Assembly: GCF_900142885.1 (NCBI RefSeq)
Contig: NZ_FRCL01000017.1
Location: forward strand, 1 to 41,472
Reading direction: 5' to 3'
DNA: 41,472 nt
Source: Flavobacterium xinjiangense
GTDB taxonomy: Bacteria; Bacteroidota; Bacteroidia; Flavobacteriales; Flavobacteriaceae
Position 1 is the stretch's first letter; the number at the start of each line of letters is the position of its first letter. The translations under genes and the position numbers were made by a program. Under the pieces are notes generated by a model that worked only from the letters and a program-made list of their open reading frames with translations, was not told the DNA's origin and did not search any database. Positions 8,114-16,372 of this stretch are shown in pieces.

Positions 8114-8842
8114 CTAAGCTTTCGATATTCCTCCTGAGCCATTCACTCTTGTGTCTTCTTGTTTCGGATTACCTCTATATTCTACGTTACCTGAACCCGA
8201 AACTCTGGCATATATACTCTCACTGCAGTAAACTGAAGTGTCTCCCGAACCTGAAACATTTGCCTTAACATTTTTAGCTTTCAAATTAGCGGCTTGTATA
8301 TCCCCTGATCCGTATAGATTACTATTTAATTTTTCTGTTGTTCCTGTTAGTCGAATATTTCCTGAACCGCTTAAATTAAGGCTAACATCATTTGATTCTA
8401 TTTCTAAATTCATATCACCAGAGCCAATTAATTTACCTGAAAACGATTTCGATTTAATACTGTTTTTAGTTATTACATGACCCGAACCAGTCAATGAGAC
8501 TTGATTTATGCTTTCAATAGGGACAACTAAAATAATTTTTTGTCCATTGAAGATATATTTGTATTTCTTCCTTGAAATTTTAAGTACTTGCCCGACAACT
8601 TCAACTTTTATGTAAGGTAATAAATTCTCTTCACCTTTTATGGTAATATTTCCTACTTTTCCTGAAACTAATTCGACATCAAAAAAACCTTCTATTGCAA
8701 TTGCATTATACGGGTCCGTAGATTTATTTACAGAAGTTACTTTTCCGTTACCTTTTATTATTTGTATTGATGACCATTGTGCATAAGTCATTGAAGTTAG
8801 TAATAGCGAACAAATAACAAGTAATTTGATTGAATTTTTCAT
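8114..8842 (-). CDS. Head-GIN (DUF2807) domain secreted protein
   Basis: The 242-residue product starts with a signal peptide (MKNSIKLLVICSLLLTSMTYA). A DUF2807 domain follows from about residue 40: YNAIAIEGFFDVELVSGKVG, then a right-handed parallel-beta type body with repeated SGSG(N/D) turns (LTGSGHVITKN, LIGSGDMNLEI, LSGSGNIRLTG, LYGSGDIQAAN, VSGSGDTSVY, VSGSGNVEYRG). It ends in VNGSGGISKA. Such proteins are common in Bacteroidota as small envelope or surface beta-solenoids, and their role is not established. The gene lies 157 bp downstream of the beta-barrel gene on the same strand and may share its transcript. Confidence 0.9.
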   Translation of the reverse strand: MKNSIKLLVICSLLLTSMTYAQWSSIQIIKGNGKVTSVNKSTDPYNAIAIEGFFDVELVSGKVGNITIKGEENLLPYIKVEVVGQVLKISRKKYKYIFNGQKIILVVPIESINQVSLTGSGHVITKNSIKSKSFSGKLIGSGDMNLEIESNDVSLNLSGSGNIRLTGTTEKLNSNLYGSGDIQAANLKAKNVKANVSGSGDTSVYCSESIYARVSGSGNVEYRGNPKQEDTRVNGSGGISKA

Positions 8843-8999
8843 GAAATAAAGTTTTAGATTATTGCCTCAAATAGAGATAAATTCTGTTAAAATACAGACA
8901 TGTTAAATTTAAAGTAAGACTTGTTTTTTATTAGTTTGTAAAGCTTTTATGATTTTTTTTCTTATTTAATATAAATGATATCCATAATTTAAGGACAAG

Positions 9000-11438
9000 T
9001 TATAAACCAGTATTTTGTTTTATTTTTTCGTTTTTGATTTCCGTGTTTTCTTTTTCTAATTTTAAATTTCCAAAATTATAGGTTAAAGATATTCTGAAAG
9101 TTCTACTGTCTTTTTTTTGATGGTAATCCGTGTTTAGATTCTCACCCGAAACCAGAGCATTTGTTTCACTACTATTGAAAACATCAAAACAATGTAGTCC
9201 CATTTTTAGCTTTTTATTTATAAAATCCTTGTTGAAAGAAATGTCGAACTGATGGATGGGATTCTCAATCTGGTATATTATCCAAGTTCCTTTTGGTAAG
9301 ATGGAATATGACATCACGTTTGTAATGTCCCAAGGCAGCAAGATTTGTGATTGCATTCCCCAGTTTACAATGGCTTTATTAGTATAAGGAAAATCATAAC
9401 CATCAATTTTTGTTTTGATGTAATTTATATGAAAATAAATGTAATTCATCTTGTCAATCGCATTCATTCTTTTATCGAATTCTTTCTTCCCTTTGAAGAA
9501 ATAATCAATTGGAACTGGGAAAGAGAAAAATGCACTGAAAGTCTTCATTTTATCGAATGATTGAAATGATTCATTGCTTACTAATTCTCCTGGTTTAGCA
9601 TTAAAAATATATTGGCTTTCATCTTTCGCAACAGTATAATTGGCACCTAACTGAACAAACTGTAAAGCTGTGAATTTAAATTCGTAGTTATCAAAAAAGC
9701 TTGGCTTCAATAAAATATTTCCGACAGAAGAATTGTATTGATTGAATGTTGAATTGTTGTTTGGATCCACCGTATTGTAGCTGGGTTGCTGTATTTTTTT
9801 GGAATAAGAAGCCGATAAATTCATCTGCGGACCTACTTCATACAAAGCACTGACATTTGGGAACAAATTCGAGTTCTTAAATTTTACTTTGTCAGCAACT
9901 GAGCTCGCCAAGCGCTCTACATTAAAACCTTCATAACGCAAACCAGCTGTCATATTCAATTTTTTAATTTTCTTCCTACCTTCAACATAAAAAGCAAAAT
10001 TATTCTGCAGATACTCAAAATCAATAGTTCTTCCTATTTTGTTGAAGTTGTATTTGCCTAAGTCATTTACTTTAATCATATTATACTTTCCTCCCGTGTT
10101 TACTGCAAAATTCATTTTCTCAAATGGTAAAACGAAGTCGTATTTTAAATAGGAATTCGTCAGTCCAAAATCAAGATCAGCAGTATTGAACATGTTGTCA
10201 GACGTATTAGATTTGTTCAAAGGATTTTTGTTGAATGAGTTAAAAAAACCGATCACCTCAAGCGATTTTCCCAGAGTGTCGAGCTTGGTTTTATATTGAA
10301 GACTGGCTTCCTGATTGCCATTTTTATTTTTTGTAATCCCGTTATCCCTAAATACAAACCCTTCTCCTTTACTAATTGATCGATAATCAATGTCTTCATT
10401 TTCAAAGTTTACATTGTAATTAAACAATAAATTTGACTTGCTGCTCAATTTATAATTTGTCCCCAAGCGAAAATATACATTTCTTTTAGTAGTAACGGTG
10501 AATTTATCTTGAAATAGAGCTTTAGCTGGAGAGAACGAAGTAAAAGACTGTTCAGTTGTAATCCTTTTTTCCGCGTCGTCATAACTATACCCTAACATAG
10601 TCTGCCACGACAGATTTTTCTGTTTTCCATTCAATAGAATTTGCGGAGCCGGCTTTTGGTATTTGTTGAAACTGTAATTGATATTAAAACTTGCATTCAC
10701 ACCCTTTAGACGTTTAGAATTTGTCACTATATTAATTATAGAACCATTTGAATTAGCATCAAATGCAGCTCCGGGATTATGAATTAATTCCACTTTATCA
10801 ATTGCATTTGCAGGAAGACTTGAAAGGTAATTCTGCAGATCGTTGCCGCTTAAAGTGCTTGGGGAGCCATCCACATATACAGTGACATTTTTCCCGTTCA
10901 AGCTTAGACCTCCAGCAGGAGAAGTAATAACTCCAGGTAGCCTTTTTACAGCATCCAGACTGCTACCGCTATTTAGCATTGCATTGTTACTTATATTTAC
11001 TGTCGTTTTATCCGATTCAACCTTTATGAACTGCTTCTTGTTACCATATACTGTTACTTCATTAAGTGAATTGTTTTTTTCTTTCAAACTAATCGTCTTT
11101 AAAACAATTTTACTTTTATCTTGATCAGTAACTTCAAAATCTATTTTTTCATCTTCAAACCCCAAACAAGAAACGGTCATTAAGTACCTGCCTAAAGAAA
11201 GTGTCTGTGAAGTTAAAAACTGACATCCCTTGCCTGAAAAACTTGAAATTTTGGTGATAGTATTATTTTTAGTTTTTTCTAATAGGCAGTTTCTTTGCCC
11301 TGAATCTAAATTACAAGCTGTATTGTTTATAGAACTATTAATTTCTAAAATAATTTTCCTCTCTTGAGCATGAAGGGAGTGACCTATACCTAAAAATAGA
11401 GCAAGTACAGCTACTAATGAAATAAATTCTTTTTTCAT
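9000..11438 (-). CDS. Outer membrane beta-barrel protein (TonB-receptor-like, OMP_b-brl_3 type)
   Basis: I chose the ATG at 11438, which gives 812 residues and a clean signal peptide (MKKEFISLVAVLALFLGIG, cleavage after HAQ). A longer frame to 11546 would put 36 odd residues before it. The order is a short carboxypeptidase-regulatory-like region (about 25-110), a plug with VKRLPGVIT, GLSLNGKNVTVYVDG and NAIDKVELIHNPGAAFDANS, then a long beta barrel ending in TFRISLTYNFGNLKLE and a charged tail. Homologues of this kind move peptides or other substrates across the outer membrane, often without a proven TonB link. The upstream region carries a LytTR-type operator (11713-11742) and a hairpin, and resembles the upstream region of the porin gene at 16208. 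Confidence 0.88.
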   Translation of the reverse strand: MKKEFISLVAVLALFLGIGHSLHAQERKIILEINSSINNTACNLDSGQRNCLLEKTKNNTITKISSFSGKGCQFLTSQTLSLGRYLMTVSCLGFEDEKIDFEVTDQDKSKIVLKTISLKEKNNSLNEVTVYGNKKQFIKVESDKTTVNISNNAMLNSGSSLDAVKRLPGVITSPAGGLSLNGKNVTVYVDGSPSTLSGNDLQNYLSSLPANAIDKVELIHNPGAAFDANSNGSIINIVTNSKRLKGVNASFNINYSFNKYQKPAPQILLNGKQKNLSWQTMLGYSYDDAEKRITTEQSFTSFSPAKALFQDKFTVTTKRNVYFRLGTNYKLSSKSNLLFNYNVNFENEDIDYRSISKGEGFVFRDNGITKNKNGNQEASLQYKTKLDTLGKSLEVIGFFNSFNKNPLNKSNTSDNMFNTADLDFGLTNSYLKYDFVLPFEKMNFAVNTGGKYNMIKVNDLGKYNFNKIGRTIDFEYLQNNFAFYVEGRKKIKKLNMTAGLRYEGFNVERLASSVADKVKFKNSNLFPNVSALYEVGPQMNLSASYSKKIQQPSYNTVDPNNNSTFNQYNSSVGNILLKPSFFDNYEFKFTALQFVQLGANYTVAKDESQYIFNAKPGELVSNESFQSFDKMKTFSAFFSFPVPIDYFFKGKKEFDKRMNAIDKMNYIYFHINYIKTKIDGYDFPYTNKAIVNWGMQSQILLPWDITNVMSYSILPKGTWIIYQIENPIHQFDISFNKDFINKKLKMGLHCFDVFNSSETNALVSGENLNTDYHQKKDSRTFRISLTYNFGNLKLEKENTEIKNEKIKQNTGL

Positions 11439-11556
11439 AATTTGATTTTTAAGTAAGTAGTATAATATGCTGGTACTACTACTAATAATTATTTGATTAA
11501 TTTTTTGATTGTATCTCCAGTTTGCTGTAGATAGATTGAAACTCATTCATAAACCG

Positions 11557-11587
11557 AAGGTCATTACCATTACAAAATAATGACCTT
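11557..11587. repeat. Perfect 10-bp inverted repeat (hairpin)
   Basis: AAGGTCATTA and TAATGACCTT flank an 11-nt loop about 120 bp upstream of the beta-barrel gene. No T-run follows on either strand, so it may be an operator or mRNA leader structure rather than a terminator. A degenerate counterpart lies at 16313-16350. Confidence 0.55.
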
Positions 11588-11712
11588 GGGGACACTATCG
11601 CTTTAAATAATCTTTTCCATGATTGTTCTTACGTATAAATTGCCAGTATTTTATACAAAAATCCACGAAAAAAGTAAGTGCTACAATTTTATTATGCGAA
11701 GTAAGTAATGGT

Positions 11713-11742
11713 GTCTGCAAACTACTGTTTTAAGCCTGCAAG
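11713..11742. promoter_or_regulatory. Candidate LytTR-type operator, second copy
   Basis: GTCTGCAAA (11713-11721) and GCCTGCAAG (11734-11742) are 21 bp apart with a 12-bp spacer. The 30-bp element differs from the one at 1085-1114 at three positions only. It lies about 275 bp upstream of the beta-barrel ATG, just past the end of a porin remnant. Confidence 0.6.
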
Positions 11743-11787
11743 GCATTGGCGAAGAATTCTAGTCTTATGTCCTGATTTATTCTATGA

Positions 11788-12240
11788 TTACAAATTGTAT
11801 GTTGATTTAAAGGAAAAATAAGCAACATCTTTTCCATTTCCTGTGGTCTTAGGATAGCTTCCAGCGTTAAAATAAGAAGCGTCAAAAGAGAAAGATAGAT
11901 TTTTTGTTTGCTGATATTTAGTTTCTAGAACATTATAATCACTCAATGTTGTTTGGTTGAAATAGAAAGCATATTTGGCTTTGGTCTGTTTTCAATCATT
12001 CCTGGAGAATAAGTTCCCTTCTGATTACAACTTCTTTTCATTAAAAAAACTTATGCATGAATGCTTAATTTCGGAAAAAGGATTTATTTTAATATTGGGA
12101 TACAAACTGATCTTGTCTCTAACTCCAATAGGAACGGCAAGACTATCAACAAGCTATACATACGCTAAATCTTGGGTTTTTAATTTGATCATCTCCAATA
12201 TCTTCATCCGCAGAGACAACATTAGAGGCTAAACTAACAA
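11788..12240 (-). pseudogene. 3' remnant of a duplicated alginate-export-type porin gene
   Basis: On the minus strand this stretch encodes pieces clearly related to the C-terminal third of the intact porin at 14826-16208: VSLASNVVSADEDIGD, LAVPIG, ISLYPNIKINP, NQKGTYSPGMIENRPKPN and finally YQQTKNLSFSFDASYFNAGS up to a stop at 11788. The frame shifts several times, and the first two thirds of the gene are absent. DNA identity to the intact gene is high near the 3' end and fades inward. It is a dead second copy from a tandem duplication. Confidence 0.85.
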
Positions 12241-12294
12241 TCTCTTTTAAATAGGTAATACAAAAACTATTATTTGATTTTAATACTCTTTTAT

Positions 12295-12325
12295 CATTGA
12301 AGACGCTATTTTATCATCTTCAATG
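12295..12325. terminator. Hairpin downstream of the GapN gene
   Basis: The 9-bp perfect inverted repeat CATTGAAGA / TCTTCAATG with a 13-nt loop lies about 60-90 bp past the stop of the aldehyde dehydrogenase gene. There is no strong T-run, so it may be a weak terminator or an RNA-stabilising stem. Confidence 0.35.
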
Positions 12326-12384
12326 GTAAATGCTGTTAAGTTTTATTTTAGTTTTAGGTAATTGTAATACCAGTTGAATACATA

Positions 12385-14001
12385 TTAAAATACATAATCT
12401 AGCCTTAAATAATTGCTTTGATTTTCTCTTACAATTGTTTTAAAAATTTCTCGATTAACAGGATTATCTTTTGTACTAATCAGAATCCGAATGCTAAAAG
12501 CTCTTAAGGCATCATGAACACTTAGAGTACCTTCTGCACTATCTTTTCTTCCAATAAATGGGTAATTGTCTGGGCCACGTTGGCATTGTGCATTGATATT
12601 AATCCGTCCTACCTGATTAGCAAGTTCATCAATCAGAAGTCCAATATTTTCAGAATCTGTACCAAAAACACTTAACTGTTGCCCAAAGTTTGACTGTACA
12701 GAATAATTGATTATTTCTTCTATATCGGTGTAAGGTACTATCGGGACAACTGGACCAAACTGCTCTTCGTGGTAAATTCTCATCTGAGAATTTACAGGAA
12801 AAAGTACGGCAGGGTAGAAAAAGGTATCATTTATCTCTCCACCGTTTTCATTAATAATGTCTGCTCCAAATTGCTTAGCGTCTTTTACAAGTTCCTTTAA
12901 ATATGCCGTCTTTCCTATTTCTGGTAAAGGTGTAATTTTAACATCTTTTTCCCATGGCATACCAAACTTTAATTTTGTTAAACTATTAGTGTATTTTTTC
13001 AAAAATGCATCAGCAATACTTTCATGAACAAAAATAATTTTAATGGCAGTACATCTTTGCCCGTTAAAAGATAGTGAACCTGCAATAGTTTCGCTTACTG
13101 CTGTATCAATATCGGCATCGTGTAAAATAAATGCTGGGTTCTTTGCATCAAGACCCAATACACTTCTTAATCGATGCGGTTTTGGATGCAGTTTCTTTAT
13201 ATCACTTGCTCCTTTATTAATGCCAATAAATGCAAATACATCTATCTTACCAGTTGCCATAATGGCACCAACAGTTTCTCTACCTTTACCATAAATAATG
13301 TTTATAACACCCTTCGGAAAACTTTCTTGAAAAACTTTCATAAGTGGTTTCATAAATAACACACCATATTTTGCTGGTTTAAAGACTACGGTATTACCCA
13401 TTATTAGTGCTGGAATTAATGTAGTAAAAGTTTCATTTAGAGGATAATTGTACGGTCCCATACATAAAGCAACGCCTAAAGGTACCCGTCTTATTTGCGC
13501 AATAATTCCCTCTTCATTTTCAAACTTGGAATTACCATGATCGAGATTTTTTAATTCTCTGATAGTATCCTCAATGTAAATAATTGTTCTGTCGAATTCT
13601 TTTTCGCTGTCTGGTAAATTTTTACCAATCTCCCACATTAGTAATTTCACTACTGAAATTCTTTGTTTTTTCATTTCAACAACAAACTGTTCTATATGAG
13701 CAATTCTTTTTTCAATACTCATTGTAGGCCATTCACCTGTGCCATTACCGTACGCGTTCACTGCCGAGTCTAAGGCCTGTAGCGATTCCTTTTCAGTTAA
13801 CAATGGCGTACTTCCAATACTGTTTTTAATTATTTGGGTTCCGTTTTTAATTGATATAGGTGATATTACTACTTTCATAGGGCCATTCCAAGTTCGCAGC
13901 TCTCCATTAATTAGATATTCTCTTTGTTCGGTAAAATTATCTAATTTCCATTCTAATGGAATTTGTTCAGAAGTGGGAAATATATTCTCTAAAATTTTCA
14001 T
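12385..14001 (-). CDS. GapN-type NADP-dependent glyceraldehyde-3-phosphate dehydrogenase (aldehyde dehydrogenase superfamily)
   Basis: The 538-residue protein has the aldehyde dehydrogenase fold: cofactor and oxyanion segment GPYNYPLNE (N185), VVFKPAKYG (K208 region), and catalytic C317 in SFNGQRCTA. Family members oxidise glyceraldehyde 3-phosphate or related aldehydes directly to the acid, making NADPH in the cytoplasm. The motif that usually carries the general-base glutamate (ELGG-like) reads VLGLDAKN here, so no glutamate is visible at that place. I recall a Bacteroidota GapN-like subgroup with this pattern, so the true substrate is uncertain. It is the last gene of a minus-strand run of SDR, porin, peroxiredoxin-like protein and this enzyme (67 bp gap to the previous gene). 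Confidence 0.85.
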   Translation of the reverse strand: MKILENIFPTSEQIPLEWKLDNFTEQREYLINGELRTWNGPMKVVISPISIKNGTQIIKNSIGSTPLLTEKESLQALDSAVNAYGNGTGEWPTMSIEKRIAHIEQFVVEMKKQRISVVKLLMWEIGKNLPDSEKEFDRTIIYIEDTIRELKNLDHGNSKFENEEGIIAQIRRVPLGVALCMGPYNYPLNETFTTLIPALIMGNTVVFKPAKYGVLFMKPLMKVFQESFPKGVINIIYGKGRETVGAIMATGKIDVFAFIGINKGASDIKKLHPKPHRLRSVLGLDAKNPAFILHDADIDTAVSETIAGSLSFNGQRCTAIKIIFVHESIADAFLKKYTNSLTKLKFGMPWEKDVKITPLPEIGKTAYLKELVKDAKQFGADIINENGGEINDTFFYPAVLFPVNSQMRIYHEEQFGPVVPIVPYTDIEEIINYSVQSNFGQQLSVFGTDSENIGLLIDELANQVGRININAQCQRGPDNYPFIGRKDSAEGTLSVHDALRAFSIRILISTKDNPVNREIFKTIVRENQSNYLRLDYVF

Positions 14002-14068
14002 AAGTTTAATTTATTCAGTAATGGTTAATTAAAAGCAATTGTCCTTTACAGATTGTTTTGAATTATAA

Positions 14069-14752
14069 TCATTCAGCTATATTCAATAAAGCATCCAAAA
14101 TATCTTGTGGTTCAACTCGAAGTCTATAATCACCGTTTTCACATTTTGCAAAAACAACAGTACCGTTTTTATTAATTATAAAAACCGCTGGAACAGGAAT
14201 TTCCTTTGAATTATGGTCGTAAAAATCGTAGAAATCATAAAAATCAATGCCTAATTTTTTAGCTTCATTTATAATTTCGGTCTCGCTTTTTATTATAGTT
14301 GTAAATAACTTTGCAATAGTATTTTCAGCATCACTTAAGACTTCATAACCGAGGTCATGCTTGGCTTGCATGTACAAAGAACTAACAGGGTTTTGAGGAG
14401 AAATAGCAATTAAGTTAGCTCCCAATGTTTTAATTTCTGGTAATATTCTCTGATAAGCATTCAATACCAGATTACAATAGGGACACCAATTGCCTCTATA
14501 AAAAGTAATAACTACCGGTCCTTGTTTTAATAAATTTTCAATTGAAATTATATCCCCAACGGCATTAGGAAGATGGAATAATGGTGTTTTATCACCAACA
14601 TTGATTTTTAATGGCGATGTAATTTTTTGAGCTAATAGCGTTGCATCCAAATTGAAAATGTCTAAAGTTTCTTTACCAAGCATAGCCTCTAGGTCATATT
14701 CAAATGTTTTTTTTTCTTCTCTATATACTGGAATTTTGATTGAGTCAGTCAT
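14069..14752 (-). CDS. Peroxiredoxin-like (AhpC/TSA) protein
   Basis: This 227-residue protein has a thioredoxin fold with FYRGNWCPYCNLVLNAYQ, so C90 and C93 form a CPYC pair in place of the PxxxTxxC of classical peroxiredoxins. It ends with PVPAVFIINKNGTVVFA, the cis-proline and final strand. The N-terminal 50 residues are helical. The family is annotated as peroxiredoxin-like and probably reduces peroxides or disulfides in the cytoplasm, as no signal peptide is seen. A short in-frame repetition of FYD (three times, about 14216-14245) is unusual. It lies 73 bp after the porin gene and 67 bp before the GapN gene, which fits a stress-response operon. Confidence 0.85.
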   Translation of the reverse strand: MTDSIKIPVYREEKKTFEYDLEAMLGKETLDIFNLDATLLAQKITSPLKINVGDKTPLFHLPNAVGDIISIENLLKQGPVVITFYRGNWCPYCNLVLNAYQRILPEIKTLGANLIAISPQNPVSSLYMQAKHDLGYEVLSDAENTIAKLFTTIIKSETEIINEAKKLGIDFYDFYDFYDHNSKEIPVPAVFIINKNGTVVFAKCENGDYRLRVEPQDILDALLNIAE

Positions 14753-14825
14753 TTTTTAAAGATTTAGAATATTAGTTTATAAAATAGAATTGCAACAGTA
14801 AAGTATTCAAACCTTGCTCAATAAT

Positions 14826-16208
14826 TTAAAATTTAAAAGTTGATTTAAAGGAAAAATAAGTAACGTCTTTTCCATTTCCTGTAGTCTTAGGATAGCTTCC
14901 AGCGTTAAAATAAGAAGCGTCAAAAGAGAAAGATAGATTTTTTGTTTGTTGATAATTAGTTTCTAAAACATAAAATTGACCTAATGTTTTTTTGTCTGAG
15001 CTGAAAAGTGCATTTGGTTTAGGTCTATTTTGTGTCATGCCAGGTGAATAGGTTCCGTCTTGATTGCTATTTCTAGCCATAAAGAATACTTGAGCCAGCA
15101 TGTTGAGCTTTTGCGTCGGATTTATTTTAATGTAAGGATACAAACTGATAATGTTACTAGCTCCAATTGGAACTGCTAGCCCATATGCCGGTTTGGCATA
15201 TAGTAGATTATAAGTGTTTAATTTGTTGTCTCCCTTGTTTTTATCTCCTGAGGATACATTAGCAGCAAAACCAATAATTCCCTTTTTTGATGGAAGAACC
15301 GTTGCGTTTATATCTGCTAATACGCTATAAGCATCAATTTTTAAATCATTGAATTTACCTGTTTGATAGCCGCCTTCCAATTCAAAGTTTATTGCTTTTA
15401 AGTTTGAAAATAAACGTAAACCCAACGTTTGACGGTCTTCAAAACCGGACTGATAATTGTACTTTCTAGCTTTAGATTGAAAATCGACCAAATAATAATC
15501 TAATCCTATTTTGTGATTAGCAAAATAGTTTGTACCGTATATACCATATAAGCCATCGTGCATACTAGAGTCATCAAAGACGTACTGTTTGGAAATTACT
15601 TTAGAAACTGCAAAGAAATCAATTGTTCCATTTTTGAATTTATGTTTAACTACAAGACCATCAAAAGCTTGTCTAGTGTTAGGTCCTTCTCTTACAGTAA
15701 TTAATCTATGGTTGCCATAGTACATTTCTTGATACCCCAATCTAAAATTCCAATTGGTTAGTTTGAGTTCTGCAAACGCTTGATGCAGGCTTAATTGGTT
15801 TTCATCAATCTCGGGAACAATCGGATTGTCATTCAAGAAACGAAGCGTACTGTTCAGTTGAATAAAAAATCGAAAATGGTTTCCTAATTCAATATTAGAA
15901 TGCACCATCAAACGTTGCCAAAGTTGATTGGGTGACTTATCTTGATAGCTTGGTGGTACATCTCCAAAGTTTGTATTATTATAGATTTGAAACTGTTCGC
16001 GCAATTCACCACCAAAAGAAATAAATTTATTTTCTCCTAATGAGATATATTTTAATTTTTCAAATCCTTTTTTTACCGTGTCATTCTTTAGAAGCGTAAA
16101 GTTGTCGTCATATCGAACAAGACTAATTTTATTTTGTGCCTTTAAGGAAGAGAACGCTAAAATAGTTACTATTAAAAAAAAATAAAATGTTTGGATACTT
16201 GTTTTCAT
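14826..16208 (-). CDS. Alginate-export-type outer membrane porin
   Basis: I chose the ATG at 16208 (460 residues), because it starts a good signal peptide (MKTSIQTFYFFLIVTILAFS, cleavage after KAQ); the frame extends ten residues further. The mature protein has a family-like start (YISLGENKFISFGGELREQF) and is then built of alternating beta strands (NIELGNHFRFFIQLNSTLRF, NWNFRLGYQEMYYGNHRLIT, LGLRLFSNL) up to the terminal aromatic residue (FSFKSTFKF). These features match PF13372-type barrels that let anionic sugars or other solutes pass the outer membrane. The substrate is unknown. The gene follows the SDR gene after 164 bp. A dead second copy of its 3' end lies at 11788-12240. Confidence 0.82.
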   Translation of the reverse strand: MKTSIQTFYFFLIVTILAFSSLKAQNKISLVRYDDNFTLLKNDTVKKGFEKLKYISLGENKFISFGGELREQFQIYNNTNFGDVPPSYQDKSPNQLWQRLMVHSNIELGNHFRFFIQLNSTLRFLNDNPIVPEIDENQLSLHQAFAELKLTNWNFRLGYQEMYYGNHRLITVREGPNTRQAFDGLVVKHKFKNGTIDFFAVSKVISKQYVFDDSSMHDGLYGIYGTNYFANHKIGLDYYLVDFQSKARKYNYQSGFEDRQTLGLRLFSNLKAINFELEGGYQTGKFNDLKIDAYSVLADINATVLPSKKGIIGFAANVSSGDKNKGDNKLNTYNLLYAKPAYGLAVPIGASNIISLYPYIKINPTQKLNMLAQVFFMARNSNQDGTYSPGMTQNRPKPNALFSSDKKTLGQFYVLETNYQQTKNLSFSFDASYFNAGSYPKTTGNGKDVTYFSFKSTFKF

Positions 16209-16312
16209 AATTATTTTAAAAATTGGAAATATTACCAACCATAGATTGATTATATTTTGATTGTATGACAGTTAGCTGCCAGACGAAAAATGATTGAAAC
16301 TCGTTAAAAAAT

Positions 16313-16368
16313 ACCGCAGGCCATTAGCATTGCAAACAATGACCCACGGTACGATCGCTTTCGCGATC
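16313..16368. repeat. Two inverted repeats between SDR and porin genes
   Basis: An imperfect inverted repeat (ACCGCAGGCCATT... / AATGACCCACGGT, 16313-16350) is followed by a tight stem GATCGC-TTTC-GCGATC (16353-16368) that ends just past the SDR stop codon. They may attenuate or partly end the SDR transcript before the porin gene. The first resembles the hairpin at 11557-11587. Confidence 0.45.
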
Positions 16369-16372
16369 AGAA

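Larger units (their letters stand above)
11439..11787. promoter_or_regulatory. Composite upstream region of the beta-barrel gene
   Basis: These 349 bp carry no gene. The proximal part (about 11503-11590) resembles the leader of the porin gene (about 16255-16350), sharing TTTTGATTGTAT and ATTGAAACTC blocks and a hairpin. The distal part (11655-11742) is the conserved LytTR-operator block also found at 1027-1114. A sequence near the -7 box lies at 11656-11663. Confidence 0.5.

Noticed and set aside
10843..11124. 93-codon plus-strand frame inside the beta-barrel gene
   Set aside because: It is antisense to the well-supported plug region and shows no family features.
11975..12232. 85-codon plus-strand frame
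   Set aside because: It is antisense to the porin remnant, which explains its sequence.
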